A stretch of 64,000 nucleotides of DNA from Lathyrus oleraceus (taxonomy: Eukaryota > Streptophyta > Magnoliopsida > Fabales > Fabaceae). The position numbers were made by a program, and so were the translations under genes. The stretch is taken from the NCBI RefSeq assembly GCF_024323335.1, contig NC_066581.1:229354539-229418538 (forward strand). The letters run 5' to 3'. This document shows positions 10,235 through 20,500 of this stretch, in pieces. The notes under the pieces were generated by a model. That model had not been told where the DNA came from. It saw only the letters and a program-made list of their open reading frames with translations, and searched no databases. The first letter of the stretch is position 1; every line of letters begins with the position of its first letter.

Positions 10235-13200
10235 TCCTGACTAAAGGAAATCGGGATAGTGTCTTCAGCCTTCCAATTATTGAGTCCGTCACCCATCGTT
10301 GGGTAAATCCAGCTATCCAAGTCGCAATCGCTGTCAGCATCCTCTACAGCATTAATTTGACTCTTGTCAGAGCTGAACCCCAGGCCAAATTTGTCAGACT
10401 TGTACGGTACGTCGATCAATTGACCCCAGCCAGTACGACCACCATCTTCAACCACGGCTTGAGCGTCCTTCAGAGAAATCATAGCAGGAGGAGCACGAAT
10501 AACCTTGGGTACACAGGAAGTTGGCTTAAGGACAGGATTGATCGGAGGAACTACTTCAAATGACCGACAAGGAGTCTCAATGAATTCACCATCCATCTCA
10601 ACGTATCTGAAGGTATGCACACTACTGACAATGTATTCTTCTTCTTCTCCACACACGGTGACAATTTTGCCCTTTGTGGGATACCTCAACTTTTGATGGA
10701 GAGACGAGGCTACAACGCCTGCCCCATGAATCCAAGGGCGTCCCAGTAAGCAGGAATAGGCAGGACGAATGTTCATTACATGGAAGGTAGTGTTGAAGAC
10801 TTGAGGTCCTATCTTGATAGGAAGGACTACTTCGCCATGGACAACACTCTTCGCACCATCGTAAGCACGTACCACAATGTCACTAGGTTTCAGTTCAATG
10901 CTTTTACAATCCAGCTTATCCAGCATAGTTGTCGGCAGCACATTCAAGGAAGAGCCATTATCGATCAACACATGAGACAAAGTGATTCCCCTACACTCAA
11001 TGGAGATATGCAGGGCTTTATTGTGATTCTTTCCCGCTGGTGTCAGGTCAGCATCGGAAAAGCCTAGGCCATTGTCAACAGCCAAGTGAGCAACATAATT
11101 TTCGAACTGATCGACAGATGTTTCCTGAGGCACATGAGCAGTCTTCAAGAATTTTATCAATGCATTGGCATGAGATTCAGAAGATAACAGCAAGGATAAC
11201 ATCGAGATCTTAGACGGGGTATGCCCCAACTGTTCTACCACATCGAAATCACTCTTGCGGATGATTTTCAACACTTCTTCCATTTCCTGTTTGGCAACAT
11301 CTTCGGGAGTAACTTCGACCGGTGTCTCTGACTGAGAAGGATTGACTGGTTCCTTTCCTCGAGTTTCAAGGACTGGAGGTGAGATTTCTGGAGAGAAGAT
11401 CCTTCCACTTCGAGTAACTTTACTAGTCCCAACAATGCCACTAGTATTAGCAGCATTATCCACTTGCTTCACGCCATGGACGTAAACATCACCGCCATAA
11501 TTCCACGGAATAGCTTTGCTTGAGGAATACGGGATCGGGCCAGGTGCAGTGATGATTAGGGGAGCAACCCTGGGCTCAGCAGTAATCTTCACAGGCGCCC
11601 TGGTAGTGGTAATCTTCACTGGAACTTTGGACCTAGCAATCACAGATATTTCTTCAATAGGGTTTTCCGCCTTAGGAATCCTTTCGAAGAGAACTGTACG
11701 ATCGTCCATCAGCCGTTGAATACCATTCTTCAATTTCAAACAGTCCTCGGGCCGGAGTATGCAGAGATTGCAATCTTCAGCACAACCTGGAAATAAACCA
11801 GCTTGCAATAAATTCCTCTTTATGATCGGGAGAGGAGATGTTAAGTCCGCCACATTGGAAATGTGAGAATCGTCATCCATAGCATTAACAGTCTTGTCAT
11901 GGTTAGGCATAGGAGCAGTGATGACATTAGGAGTCTCCGGAGGCTCAAACTCAATTTCTCCAGCTTCGATCATATCCTGAATCTTATTCTTCAATGACCA
12001 GCAATCGTTTGTATCATGCCCGGGGCTATCAGAGTGATATGCACACCTGGCATTGGGATTATAACGAGAAGAGGTAGTGTTGGGATTTGTAGGAGGATCT
12101 CTAAGGGTGATCAAATTTGCCTTTAGCATTCCCTGCAGTGCCTGTGCCAAGGTCATATTGATCCTGGTGAACTGCCTTCTTGGTCTGTCTTGTTTGGGCT
12201 GGAAGTTTTGAGATGGTGGTGCTGCAATCGTAACTGCTCCAATGTCATGGTCACGGTTTTTCTTGTTACGACCCTTTTGACCGTACACAGCATTTGATTC
12301 ATTCCTCCCCTGATAGGACCTTTTGGTGCTTGTAGAGGCAGCCGCCTGTATCTTTCCACTTCGGATGCCGCTTTCAACACGTTCACCTGTTAATATAAGT
12401 TCAGTGAAACCTGATGAAGAACTTCCCAGTAGATGGCTGTAGAATGGGCCGGTCAGTGTGCCCATGAACATGTCCACCAATTCTCTGTCAGTCATAGGGG
12501 GTTTGACTCTGCCAGCCAAATCTCTCCACTTTTGAGCATATTCTTTAAAGCTTTCTTTAGATCCCATAGTCATATTCTGCAACTGTAGCCGGGTAGGTGC
12601 TAGTTCAGAGTTATACTGGTACTGTTTATAGAAAGCTGTTGCTAAATCAGTCCAGGTGCGGATGTCAGAGCTCTCGAGCTGATAATACCATTCCAACTGT
12701 GTGCCAGACAGGCTCTCTTGGAAGAAATGGATCCATAGCTTCCTGTCAGTGGTATGCGGCTGAATCTTTCTCACATAAGCTCTCAGATGCATCTGAGGAC
12801 AAGACACACCATCGTACTTAGTGAAAGTGGGGATTTTGAATTTGCGAGGAATGGTCACATCGGAGACCAGACCCAAACTTTCGAAATCCAGACCGGGCGC
12901 CTTCTGACCCTCCATAGCTAGCATACGTTCTTCCAGCAACTTGTACTTATCATCTCTTGGAGAGTACTGTTCATTTTCATAATCTTCATCGTCATCCTCA
13001 GGGTTGGAGAAATCAGCATTCTCTTCTTCTGAATCATTCTCCGCCCCCTCTTCTGGACCATTCGGGATTCCAAACTTGACTCCTGCGGCCTGTCCTTTAC
13101 GCCTTCTTCCCGGGTTAATGAAACTCACAGCTTTCTTGTCTTTCTTCTTTTCGAGCAAAAGGGCCTTCAGTTCCTCCTGCCCCTTGGATAAGCTTAGCAT

Positions 13201-13260
13201 CATCTCCTTGAATTGAGCATTCTGAGTCTGGAGATCTTTGACAGTTTGTTCGAGATCCAT
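10231..13260 (-). CDS. gag-pro: Ogre-like gag-protease polyprotein
   Basis: 1009 codons. Residues 1-45 look like a coiled coil (MDLEQTVKDLQTQNAQ), then comes an acidic stretch (70-100). The retrotransposon gag core is about 175-275 (WYYQLE, AQKWRDLAGR). A zinc-knuckle-like motif has C406, H409, H415 and C420, a CHHC variant of the usual CCHC. A second Cys-rich patch is at 493-507 (CAEDCNLC). The aspartic protease has D767 in IDNGSS, the asparagine variant seen in Ogre-type proteases, followed by LLGRPW at 838-843. A glycine-rich segment near the C-terminus (GWGQLID, KFGLGFS) resembles a G-patch. The start at 13260 is the first ATG and begins the coiled coil. It makes particle protein and protease, with pol fused behind it if the intron is spliced. 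Confidence 0.93.
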   Translation of the reverse strand: MDLEQTVKDLQTQNAQFKEMMLSLSKGQEELKALLLEKKKDKKAVSFINPGRRRKGQAAGVKFGIPNGPEEGAENDSEEENADFSNPEDDDEDYENEQYSPRDDKYKLLEERMLAMEGQKAPGLDFESLGLVSDVTIPRKFKIPTFTKYDGVSCPQMHLRAYVRKIQPHTTDRKLWIHFFQESLSGTQLEWYYQLESSDIRTWTDLATAFYKQYQYNSELAPTRLQLQNMTMGSKESFKEYAQKWRDLAGRVKPPMTDRELVDMFMGTLTGPFYSHLLGSSSSGFTELILTGERVESGIRSGKIQAAASTSTKRSYQGRNESNAVYGQKGRNKKNRDHDIGAVTIAAPPSQNFQPKQDRPRRQFTRINMTLAQALQGMLKANLITLRDPPTNPNTTSSRYNPNARCAYHSDSPGHDTNDCWSLKNKIQDMIEAGEIEFEPPETPNVITAPMPNHDKTVNAMDDDSHISNVADLTSPLPIIKRNLLQAGLFPGCAEDCNLCILRPEDCLKLKNGIQRLMDDRTVLFERIPKAENPIEEISVIARSKVPVKITTTRAPVKITAEPRVAPLIITAPGPIPYSSSKAIPWNYGGDVYVHGVKQVDNAANTSGIVGTSKVTRSGRIFSPEISPPVLETRGKEPVNPSQSETPVEVTPEDVAKQEMEEVLKIIRKSDFDVVEQLGHTPSKISMLSLLLSSESHANALIKFLKTAHVPQETSVDQFENYVAHLAVDNGLGFSDADLTPAGKNHNKALHISIECRGITLSHVLIDNGSSLNVLPTTMLDKLDCKSIELKPSDIVVRAYDGAKSVVHGEVVLPIKIGPQVFNTTFHVMNIRPAYSCLLGRPWIHGAGVVASSLHQKLRYPTKGKIVTVCGEEEEYIVSSVHTFRYVEMDGEFIETPCRSFEVVPPINPVLKPTSCVPKVIRAPPAMISLKDAQAVVEDGGRTGWGQLIDVPYKSDKFGLGFSSDKSQINAVEDADSDCDLDSWIYPTMGDGLNNWKAEDTIPISFSQE

Positions 13261-13472
13261 TTTTCTATTTGCAATGAAGACCGTGAGAACATTGAACTTG
13301 TAGAATACCTGTTATGCAGTGTTATGTTATGTTATGCAATGCATGAAATGTTTTCAAGGACTTTTGGAATTTAACTTTGCGTAAACCACCCAAAAAGAGA
13401 GGAACTTTTATTAATAATTTCTTTAATCAATGTTCATTACAAAAAGAGTAATAATAAAAATACAATGAAAGC
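13261..13472 (-). other. Spacer between ORF1 and gag-pro
   Basis: 212 bp without a coding frame. It includes a short TTATG-rich stretch (13320-13345). Nothing shows how gag-pro is translated downstream of ORF1; a spliced or separate transcript or reinitiation are all possible. Confidence 0.5.
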
Positions 13473-14801
13473 TCAAGTCTCCCAGGGGCGACTTCTTTTG
13501 GGGCGAAGATATGCATTGAGTCTTCGTTCCTCATTAAGCTGACTGGTGAGTTCTAACACTTTCTTCCTTTCAGCGCAGAACTGGGCTTCAAAAGTATCCC
13601 TTTCCTCTCTCAACTGGATCCAGGATCTCTTCAATTCTTCAACATCAGTAGGCATATCTGGATAAGGAATGATCTGAGGAGTACCTCCTTCAATTTCAGG
13701 TTTGACAATCTGAGGTCCGATTGCAAGATATGGCATGACAAGTTCACGAGCTCTGGCGCGTACCCATCTGAGATAAGGTTCCATAGGAATAGAATTCTTC
13801 TGTCCTAACGTACCTCTCTTCACCATGCCCCAAGCTCGTACAAATCTTTGACGGAGGCCTTGGGAATCGTTGTCATAGTCAAACACAGTGCCTTGAATGA
13901 TTACTTCATGTGGACCATCTCTTCGAGCATAACCAAACTGGCGTAGGGCTAGAGCTGGGTTATAAGTAATACCTCCTCTTATCCCCAGGAGTGGTACGTT
14001 AGGGAATTCTCCACAACGGTCAATGATGATAACATTTTCTTTGAGATGAGGACACCAACGGATGTCTGAATGGGAGAGCGACATTATCCTTTGAGACCAT
14101 TTCAAATTCTGCTCGTTCTTCAAGACCGATTGAGGAAGGTGCGAAATAAACCACCTAGACAACAAAGGTATGCAGCACATGAGAGTCCCTTGCTTCTTCA
14201 TGGTACGAGTGTGGAGGGAATGCAAAATGTCTCCCAGCAAGGTAGGTACAGGGTTATGAGTGAGAAATATCTTAATAGCATTCATGTCTATGAATTGGTC
14301 TGGATTAGGGAATAACACCAAGCCATAGATTAGCAATGCCAGGATGCCTTCGAAAGCACGGACATTCATAACTTTTAAGAATTCTCGGGCCTTATTTGTC
14401 AGGAATTTGGCAAGTAAACCCTTAACTCCACTCCTTGTTACCCAATTGGTTTCAATATCGGACTTTGTCATGTGTAAAGTCGCGGCAACTTCTTCAGACT
14501 TCGGAATCTTTTCTAAACCACTGAACGGTAGTTGATCAAGGATAGGTATCCCAAGCAGTCTGGAGAATTCTTCTAATGTGGGTACCAACTGATAATCTGG
14601 GAATGTGAAGCAATGATGTTTAGGGTCGAAGAACTGGAATAAAACTCTCATCATATCTTCTTTGAAACCAGTGGTAACCAAATTGAGGAGAGAACCGTGT
14701 TTCTTGATGAACTGCGCATGATCGGAAAGTTCTGACACTAAGTTCTTGAGTTGAGGAGAGATCGCTACAAGATTAATCCGGATGGTCTTCCTGGGAGCCA
14801 T
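13473..14801 (-). CDS. Ogre ORF1 protein, function unknown
   Basis: 442 codons between the primer site and gag. An extra ORF here is a hallmark of Ogre elements. The protein starts MAPRKTIRINL, has a globular part (about 20-370) rich in short motifs such as FPDYQLVPTLEEFSRLLG (about 68-85), and ends in a charged, probably coiled-coil region (about 385-430, EELKRSWIQLREERD) with a basic tail. The pattern of an F..P....TLEEF..LLG segment near the N-terminus is reminiscent of plant mobile-domain-like proteins; that is an impression, not an alignment. It has no recognisable catalytic motif or membrane segment. A decayed relative of its C-terminal part is seen at 38890-39170. Role unknown; an accessory or regulatory role in the element is only a guess. 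Confidence 0.85.
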   Translation of the reverse strand: MAPRKTIRINLVAISPQLKNLVSELSDHAQFIKKHGSLLNLVTTGFKEDMMRVLFQFFDPKHHCFTFPDYQLVPTLEEFSRLLGIPILDQLPFSGLEKIPKSEEVAATLHMTKSDIETNWVTRSGVKGLLAKFLTNKAREFLKVMNVRAFEGILALLIYGLVLFPNPDQFIDMNAIKIFLTHNPVPTLLGDILHSLHTRTMKKQGTLMCCIPLLSRWFISHLPQSVLKNEQNLKWSQRIMSLSHSDIRWCPHLKENVIIIDRCGEFPNVPLLGIRGGITYNPALALRQFGYARRDGPHEVIIQGTVFDYDNDSQGLRQRFVRAWGMVKRGTLGQKNSIPMEPYLRWVRARARELVMPYLAIGPQIVKPEIEGGTPQIIPYPDMPTDVEELKRSWIQLREERDTFEAQFCAERKKVLELTSQLNEERRLNAYLRPKRSRPWET

Positions 14802-15529
14802 AGCTTTACAAAACAGAGCAAAGTTAAATCCCTAAGTCCTTGAAATGGTTAGTACAATGTTATGATGTCATGATGTTATGATGTTATGATGTTATGATGT
14901 TATGATGTTATGATGTTATGAGGTTAAATAAATAACAAGCACAAGCAAGTCACACAACCATCATTCCTAGGTTTTAAGGCTTGCATGAGTTCCATAGGTA
15001 AGTACCCTCCCCACTGAAGTTTAGTTGGTTCAACCTGTCCTAGAATAGTAACCGGGTTCTAGAAGGATCTCAAATCATCGACCTTCCTTTAAGTCCACTT
15101 CAGTGCAACACCAAGTGGTTGACCGAAGCTTCCCTAAAGTCCAATCTCAAAGAGTGTAGTATCGAGTCTCAACCAACCCCAGTCGGAACCGAAGTCAGTT
15201 ATCTCACTACTTTCTAATGGCCAGGATGAGTCAATTAGGGTTCTAAAGGTCTGGTTAATGCTTTAATGACACCACGCGGAAGCCAAATTTTTCCTCAAGT
15301 AACATGAGGAACATCAGGACAACCAAAGTGTCACATTAACCGTAGCCATCATTTTAACCATTCCAGTATACGCCGGATAGTCGCGATGATCTATTGCTAC
15401 TTACCTAAGGTACACTAGATCCGGGTGTAGGATCTTTCACTCAAAAATACCCAAGCAATCCCTTAAAAGTAAATCAGACAATTTGGAATAAGTGATCTTG
15501 TTTTCAAGGTAACCTCTCTATTTAAAGTT
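14802..15529 (-). other. 5' leader of the Ogre-like element
   Basis: Untranslated leader between the primer site and ORF1. No long frame. It contains the 8-bp tandem array listed separately (14857-14920). Confidence 0.6.
14857..14920 (-). repeat. Tandem 8-bp repeat (GTTATGAT)n
   Basis: Eight consecutive copies of GTTATGAT on the plus strand, one with a single change (GTCATGAT). It lies in the leader about 55 bp before the ORF1 start codon in sense direction. Confidence 0.9.
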
Positions 15530-15547
15530 TCCCCAGCAGAGTCGCCA
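15530..15547 (-). other. Primer-binding site, tRNA-Arg type
   Basis: On the minus strand, four bases after the 5' LTR, the sequence reads TGGCGACTCTGCTGGGGA. This is the primer site known for Ogre-type elements and is complementary to the 3' end of a plant tRNA-Arg. It primes minus-strand DNA synthesis. Confidence 0.85.
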
Positions 15548-17219
15548 GTTCTGTCATACGGTGAACTGACTTGGGGTGTTTTGCTTTTTATCGCAATGTC
15601 GCGGATAGCAAGAGTCGCCACCGACTTTTCTTTTATCCAATAAGGAAAGGTGGAAAAGAACAGGAAAGACCTCAATAGATTTTGGGTTCGGGAGGTACAT
15701 TATACAAAGGGAAGGTATTAGCACCCTTTGTATCCATGGTTATCCATGGGCTCTTAATTGCTGGATCACTTATATTTTGTCTGAAAAAGTGTTCGTGAAT
15801 TGCTTAAAAATGTTTTGAAAAGAGAGTTTAACTTTGTAATGATTCTCGTATGAATGTATACAAAGTATTTATCTCATTTGATTTTGAAAACGATTTAGAA
15901 AAATATAACTTGGTAATGATTCTAGTATGAATGTATACCAAGTGGTGATTTTCTAGGATTTGCAAAGTGTGAGGGATGGAAAATGTTTTAGGTTATGATC
16001 CAGCAATTGAGAGTTATACCTTCCTAAGGTCGTTATGAACGTTTCCTATCCTTATGAGGGTAAAACTGTCCTTACTATTGAGAAGTAAGTAATTTTACCC
16101 TTTGGATGTTTAAGGGTCATCGTAGGGTCATCGATAGGTCATTGAAGGCAACAGTTGTAAGGATACCTTAGCATTCGAAGGGACGATCATCATTTAACCG
16201 TAGGCTACACCGAAGGGTCATCGAGGGACAAAATCGTATTTTCGAAGGCAACATCCGAGGGACCATGATTTATTTGATGATGATTTAACCGAAGGGTCGT
16301 TGCTAAGTGTATCCCTACATTCGCGGGACATGACCGTTATACCGTAATACCGTAGGGCAAAAGAGAGGTCCAAGATCACATATTTAGAGGCCATGTTTTA
16401 AAGTTAATTAGGTAATTAGGGTGAATCTCCACATTAAAATCAATACATTAAAATAATACATTAAAATTAATTACATTAAAATTAATTAAGCAATTTAGGG
16501 CAGCTCTTCACAAGGGTATCCCACAAATAAAGTGGAAGACCTAAACAACAATCTTTTCCTGGGGTGTGTGAACCTTTGCAACATTCAGCAAACGGGTTAG
16601 AATACCAAATCAGGGTGCAATCGAGGATTACACCGCAAAAGAAATCACAACAGTAATATGATCAGATAAACAATGCCTGGCTATGACAAAACATGAATGA
16701 AAAATCAGAATAGAAAAGTCGGCTACTGTCAGGTTCGCGCCTGCCTCGCCTAGCGAAGGCTTAGCGAATACTCGCTTCATGCTCGCTTAGCGACGTGCTA
16801 GCGAGCGACTGCGAATTCTGGTTTTGATATCAGTACAATTTCAAGCAATTTTATGCCTTATGGCTTTCATTACAGCAATTATATGGTTAATCATTTAAGG
16901 TATTCAAGTGCACACTACAATTCACATGACAAACTTAAGATATTTTCATAAATTTAATCATAATGCCATATGCAAATTAAGAACATAAGGTAGTAATAGC
17001 AATGCCAACCTGTTTGTAATCGAATTGTAACCTTGAATTGGCCGACCGGATCGAATTGAGCGGAAGTGACCTTGCTGCCGCCGGCTTTTCCTTCAGGGTT
17101 TCTCGGAATTCTCAGGGTTAGCCTCCAGGGTTTTCCGTCTGTGAGCGCGAGGGTTTGCTTGCTAGGGTTCTCCTTTCGTCCTTTTTCGTTCTCCTTCGTT
17201 TTCATTACTGAAGTGCTGG

Positions 17220-17227
17220 TATTTATA
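17220..17227 (-). promoter_or_regulatory. TATA box of the 5' LTR
   Basis: TATAAATA on the minus strand, 302 bases into the LTR in sense direction, consistent with a U3/R promoter. Transcription would start roughly 30 bases further on and run leftward through ORF1, gag and pol. Confidence 0.7.
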
Positions 17228-17289
17228 ATGCTCTTTTTCATGACCTAATGGGCTCAGAATGAAGCCCGAAATTTTCTGTTGTCTGTCAG

Positions 17290-17390
17290 CTTCGCTAGGC
17301 GAGCGTGTAGCGAACGTGTAGCGAACGTTCGCTAGGCGAGCGTGTAGCGAACGTGTAGCGAACGTTCGCTAGGCGAGCGTGTAGCGAACA
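17290..17390 (-). repeat. Palindromic tandem array in U3
   Basis: Units containing GTTCGCTA...TAGCGAAC, an 8-bp inverted repeat around a short GC-rich spacer, interleaved with an 11-bp unit ending TAGCGAAC. The order here is long, short, long, short, long; in the other LTR (4030-4137) it is long, short, long, long, short. Total length is the same. Confidence 0.85.
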
Positions 17391-17528
17391 GGCCAGTTTG
17401 GGCCATTTTCTGGATTGGGCCATTCGTGAGCTGGGCCTTTGTTCCTTTAAGATCAGTGTCATAAAAATGAGTCGGAGTGCCCTGAAAAATGTCTTGAAAT
17501 ATTAATGGGCAAATTTTGGGGTATGACA

Positions 17529-20500
17529 ATCAAGAATTTAAACTAATTTCAATGATTAACCTAATTACTAATAATATGCTAATTAACCTAATTAAAATAT
17601 AAAAAAACAAAAATAATAATAATAGAAAACAATTAAAATGGAAAAGGAGGTGTGAAGGGTAAATGGGTGGTGTAAACTAAATTCTGGCTAATGGGCTGCA
17701 AGGTGAGCCCATTGCTGATTTTTGTACAACCATCAATTCCAGAAACTAGGGGGGGTGAGGCGAAAACGAAAATGAGCTGTGAGAGCCCAACACTACATCT
17801 CAAGCATTTCCAGGGGTGTGTGCATTGCAAATACGTGGTGAATTAGAAAAAATCCCAATGGGCCTGATGAAGCCTATCACTCACTTGTTTCCCTAATCAT
17901 CAGGGAGGTGCATTAGTAAGGCGTGGTGTATGGTAAGTAAAATGGCATGTGCCTAACTGATTGAGCCCAAAACACACACTTTTGTTGGCTTGTCCAAGTC
18001 AATAGAGTTTAAACGAAATTCCTAACGTGCATTCAACCTCATCGCCGTCCATCTTGGCTCACCGTGTCGGCGTCCGTCGCCGACGCCGGTGTTGGCTTAT
18101 GGTCAAAATCTCCATATTAATCTAAGCACAAAGCCAAGCTGATCATGAATATGGAGATGAAATGTGGAAACAATCTTTGTGTTAGTCGAATCACACCTCT
18201 AAATGGAGGAACCCTAACATCTATAAGTTAAATTAAATGGTGTATGGCGCAAATCAATCCCTACAACTATGGGGCTTCGAATCCCTACTTCAGATACTAC
18301 AACTTGGTGAGCTCAAAGCAAGAAAATGCCACTGAAATGAAAATGACATACCGGAGAAGATGATCGGAAGACTCGCCGGTAAGCTTCCTGAACTTGATTC
18401 TTTCTTCTTCTTCTCTTTTCGTCTCTTTCTTCTTCTTCTAAACTGGACCAATGCGAAGTAAGAGTTTTGTGGCTTAGCTCAAGCAAAGTTGAAGCTTCAA
18501 TGGCTTCTATGAGAGAGTAAAGCTCTTAGCAGGGTGAGGGAAGAGAGTGTAGAGAGAATGTGCATAAATTCACGCAGATTTCTAAGGGTGATGAAAATGA
18601 GAGAGATGAATTGTTTAAATAGAGTTTAGGTTTCTAAAATCTTATCTTTGGAATGAGGTTAGGAGTTAGTTAAGTGTGGTTAGAAGTTAGTTACGTGTGA
18701 CTCATTGAGTTAACTGCAAACTCAGTTGGTTAATGAGTGATGAACTCAGTTAGTTAGGTTAGCTTGAGTTGATTAATGAGTGAGTGAAATGAACTTTGAC
18801 TGATTGTTGTAGGTTAGGCTTAGGTTACATTCATGTTGAAATGATTTTGGTGACTTGCTATCCAAGTTGCAGGTTAGCCTTAAGTGACCTTGGTTTGGCT
18901 TGGAATGATGAAGAATGAATGTTAGTGGCTTTGATGCACAAACTGGATGTAGCAGGTAGCATTGAAATTAGGAGATAAGGTCATTGGATAGAGGTAACCT
19001 ACTGAACTGGTCATTGTTAAGTGCAAGTGTGTTTTGGTTTGTATTTTGAAAGATGAATGTGATGTTTTGGTTCAATGCTTTGGTTCAATGTTTGCTTGTT
19101 TCTTTTGCTGCAACAATTTTGGCTATGGTCTTGCAGTGCCATGTTAGATCTCTTTTCAGTTCAACAGGTGAGTGACTTATCATGGTTTTTGTGTGCAAAG
19201 CTCATGCTGACTTTGGCTACTACAGGATACAGGGCCAATTCAGTTTGCTTCATGATACAAGTAAACTCAGTGTGTTGGTAGCTCCATTTGGCTTGTTGCA
19301 GACCTTGAGGCATGTCTCATTATGGTGACTTTGTTGGTGCTTGTTGTATTGTTGGTTGTCTTTTGCAGGTTCAGGTTTTATGGTTCATGGCAATCTACTC
19401 ATGTTGCAAGTTGGTTAGATGCAAGACCTGATGGTTGCATCAGGTTTGCACTTCCAATGGATAGGTACTGCTATGCCTCCACTCTGGTTCAAAGCTTCAT
19501 TGATTTGATAGGAGAATGCAATATTATTCATCAGCTATGTATTGTAGGGTGTTCATTTAAGCCATTACAGATCTAGGTTTTCCACTGTATGCACCAGACT
19601 ATTGGATATGTTGCAGTTGGTTGCAAGGCTTGTGTTATGGTTGAGTTAAGGGTAACAAACATGTAGGTAACAATTCAGATGCAAGTTCACTTGGTTAGTT
19701 TTAGGTTTTGTCCTGATAGAGTTTATTTTGTATTTTTTATGGATTTAACCTTAGGGTGTTTTGAGTTGTAGGATATGTTGGTCTTGTGGTCATTGCTGTA
19801 ACTGTGACAGGTTGGTCACAATACATTGTATGCTGCCATTGGTTGTATGTACTGCCTTTGGTATGCATGTCATTTGATTTCCTGATGTATCAGTTAACCT
19901 TGCCATATTGCAGGACGTTACAATGGTTTGTTGTTGATATGGTTTTTTGGATTTGATGCAGGCATCTAATGTAGTAGGGCTATAGCATGTTGTAGGGCCA
20001 GTTGCTGTATGAATCACCCCTATTATGGTGAGTTTCAAGTGGCTAGATGTATTTCTTTGTCAGATATGTTAGGCCATGTTTGTGGAATGTGATGTATGGT
20101 TGGTTTACATGTTTGGATTGATGGCTCGTGGTGACTGTTGTGTTGTACTGTAAGTAGGGAGTTTCCAGGTTGCAACTCCCATGATCCATCACCACCAGTC
20201 CTTGGCCCAATATACATGGGCATGTTCCAATGGTTGTGGTACTGTTGTAGAGTATTAGGCAAGGCAATGTGGTGCTGCAGGATGTAACATGGGTTGCTGC
20301 AGCAGTAGGGCCAGCATAGTGCACTTCCATTGGCTAGATCATGTATCTCCATGGTTTTGTTGTGTTGTTTTAGGTTCCATCCAAGAGTGATGAGAAAAGG
20401 ACATGGTTGGAATGTTAGAGGACTCCTTGGACATTGGTTAGGGGCAGACCAAAGCCAATGGTCAATCGTTCAAAAGTGCTAAGACAACATGGTGCATAAA

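Larger units (their letters stand above)
2296..17528 (-). mobile_element. Complete young Ogre-like Ty3/gypsy retrotransposon (Tat lineage)
   Basis: A 15,233-bp element on the minus strand, bounded by TGTCATAC...GTATGACA termini and a perfect 5-bp target duplication ATCAA (2291-2295 and 17529-17533). The order in sense direction is 5' LTR, a tRNA-Arg-like primer site, ORF1, gag-protease, a short predicted intron, RT/RNase H/archaeal-type RNase H/integrase, a long 3' UTR with an inverted-repeat array, a purine-rich tract and the 3' LTR. This order, the extra ORF before gag, the primer site and the intron before RT match what is known of Ogre elements of legumes. All three ORFs are open. The LTRs differ by one substitution plus a rearrangement inside a short tandem array, so insertion was recent. 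It sits inside an older LTR. Confidence 0.95.
15552..17528 (-). repeat. 5' LTR of the young Ogre-like element
   Basis: 1977 bp. In sense direction it opens TGTCATACCCCAAAATTTG and closes CCGTATGACA. The U3 part holds a tandem array of palindromic units (17290-17390) 60-170 bp upstream of the TATA box. It is otherwise identical by eye to 2296-4272 except one base (17426). Confidence 0.95.

Noticed and set aside
16954..17241. A 95-codon minus-strand frame identical in both Ogre-like LTRs (also 3698-3985)
   Set aside because: It starts upstream of the LTR TATA box, so its ATG would not be in the element's transcript, and the protein has no recognisable motif. Identity simply reflects LTR identity.
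20035..20352. Overlapping minus-strand frames of 95-105 codons
   Set aside because: They overlap each other in different frames in T/G-rich LTR sequence; low-complexity artefacts.
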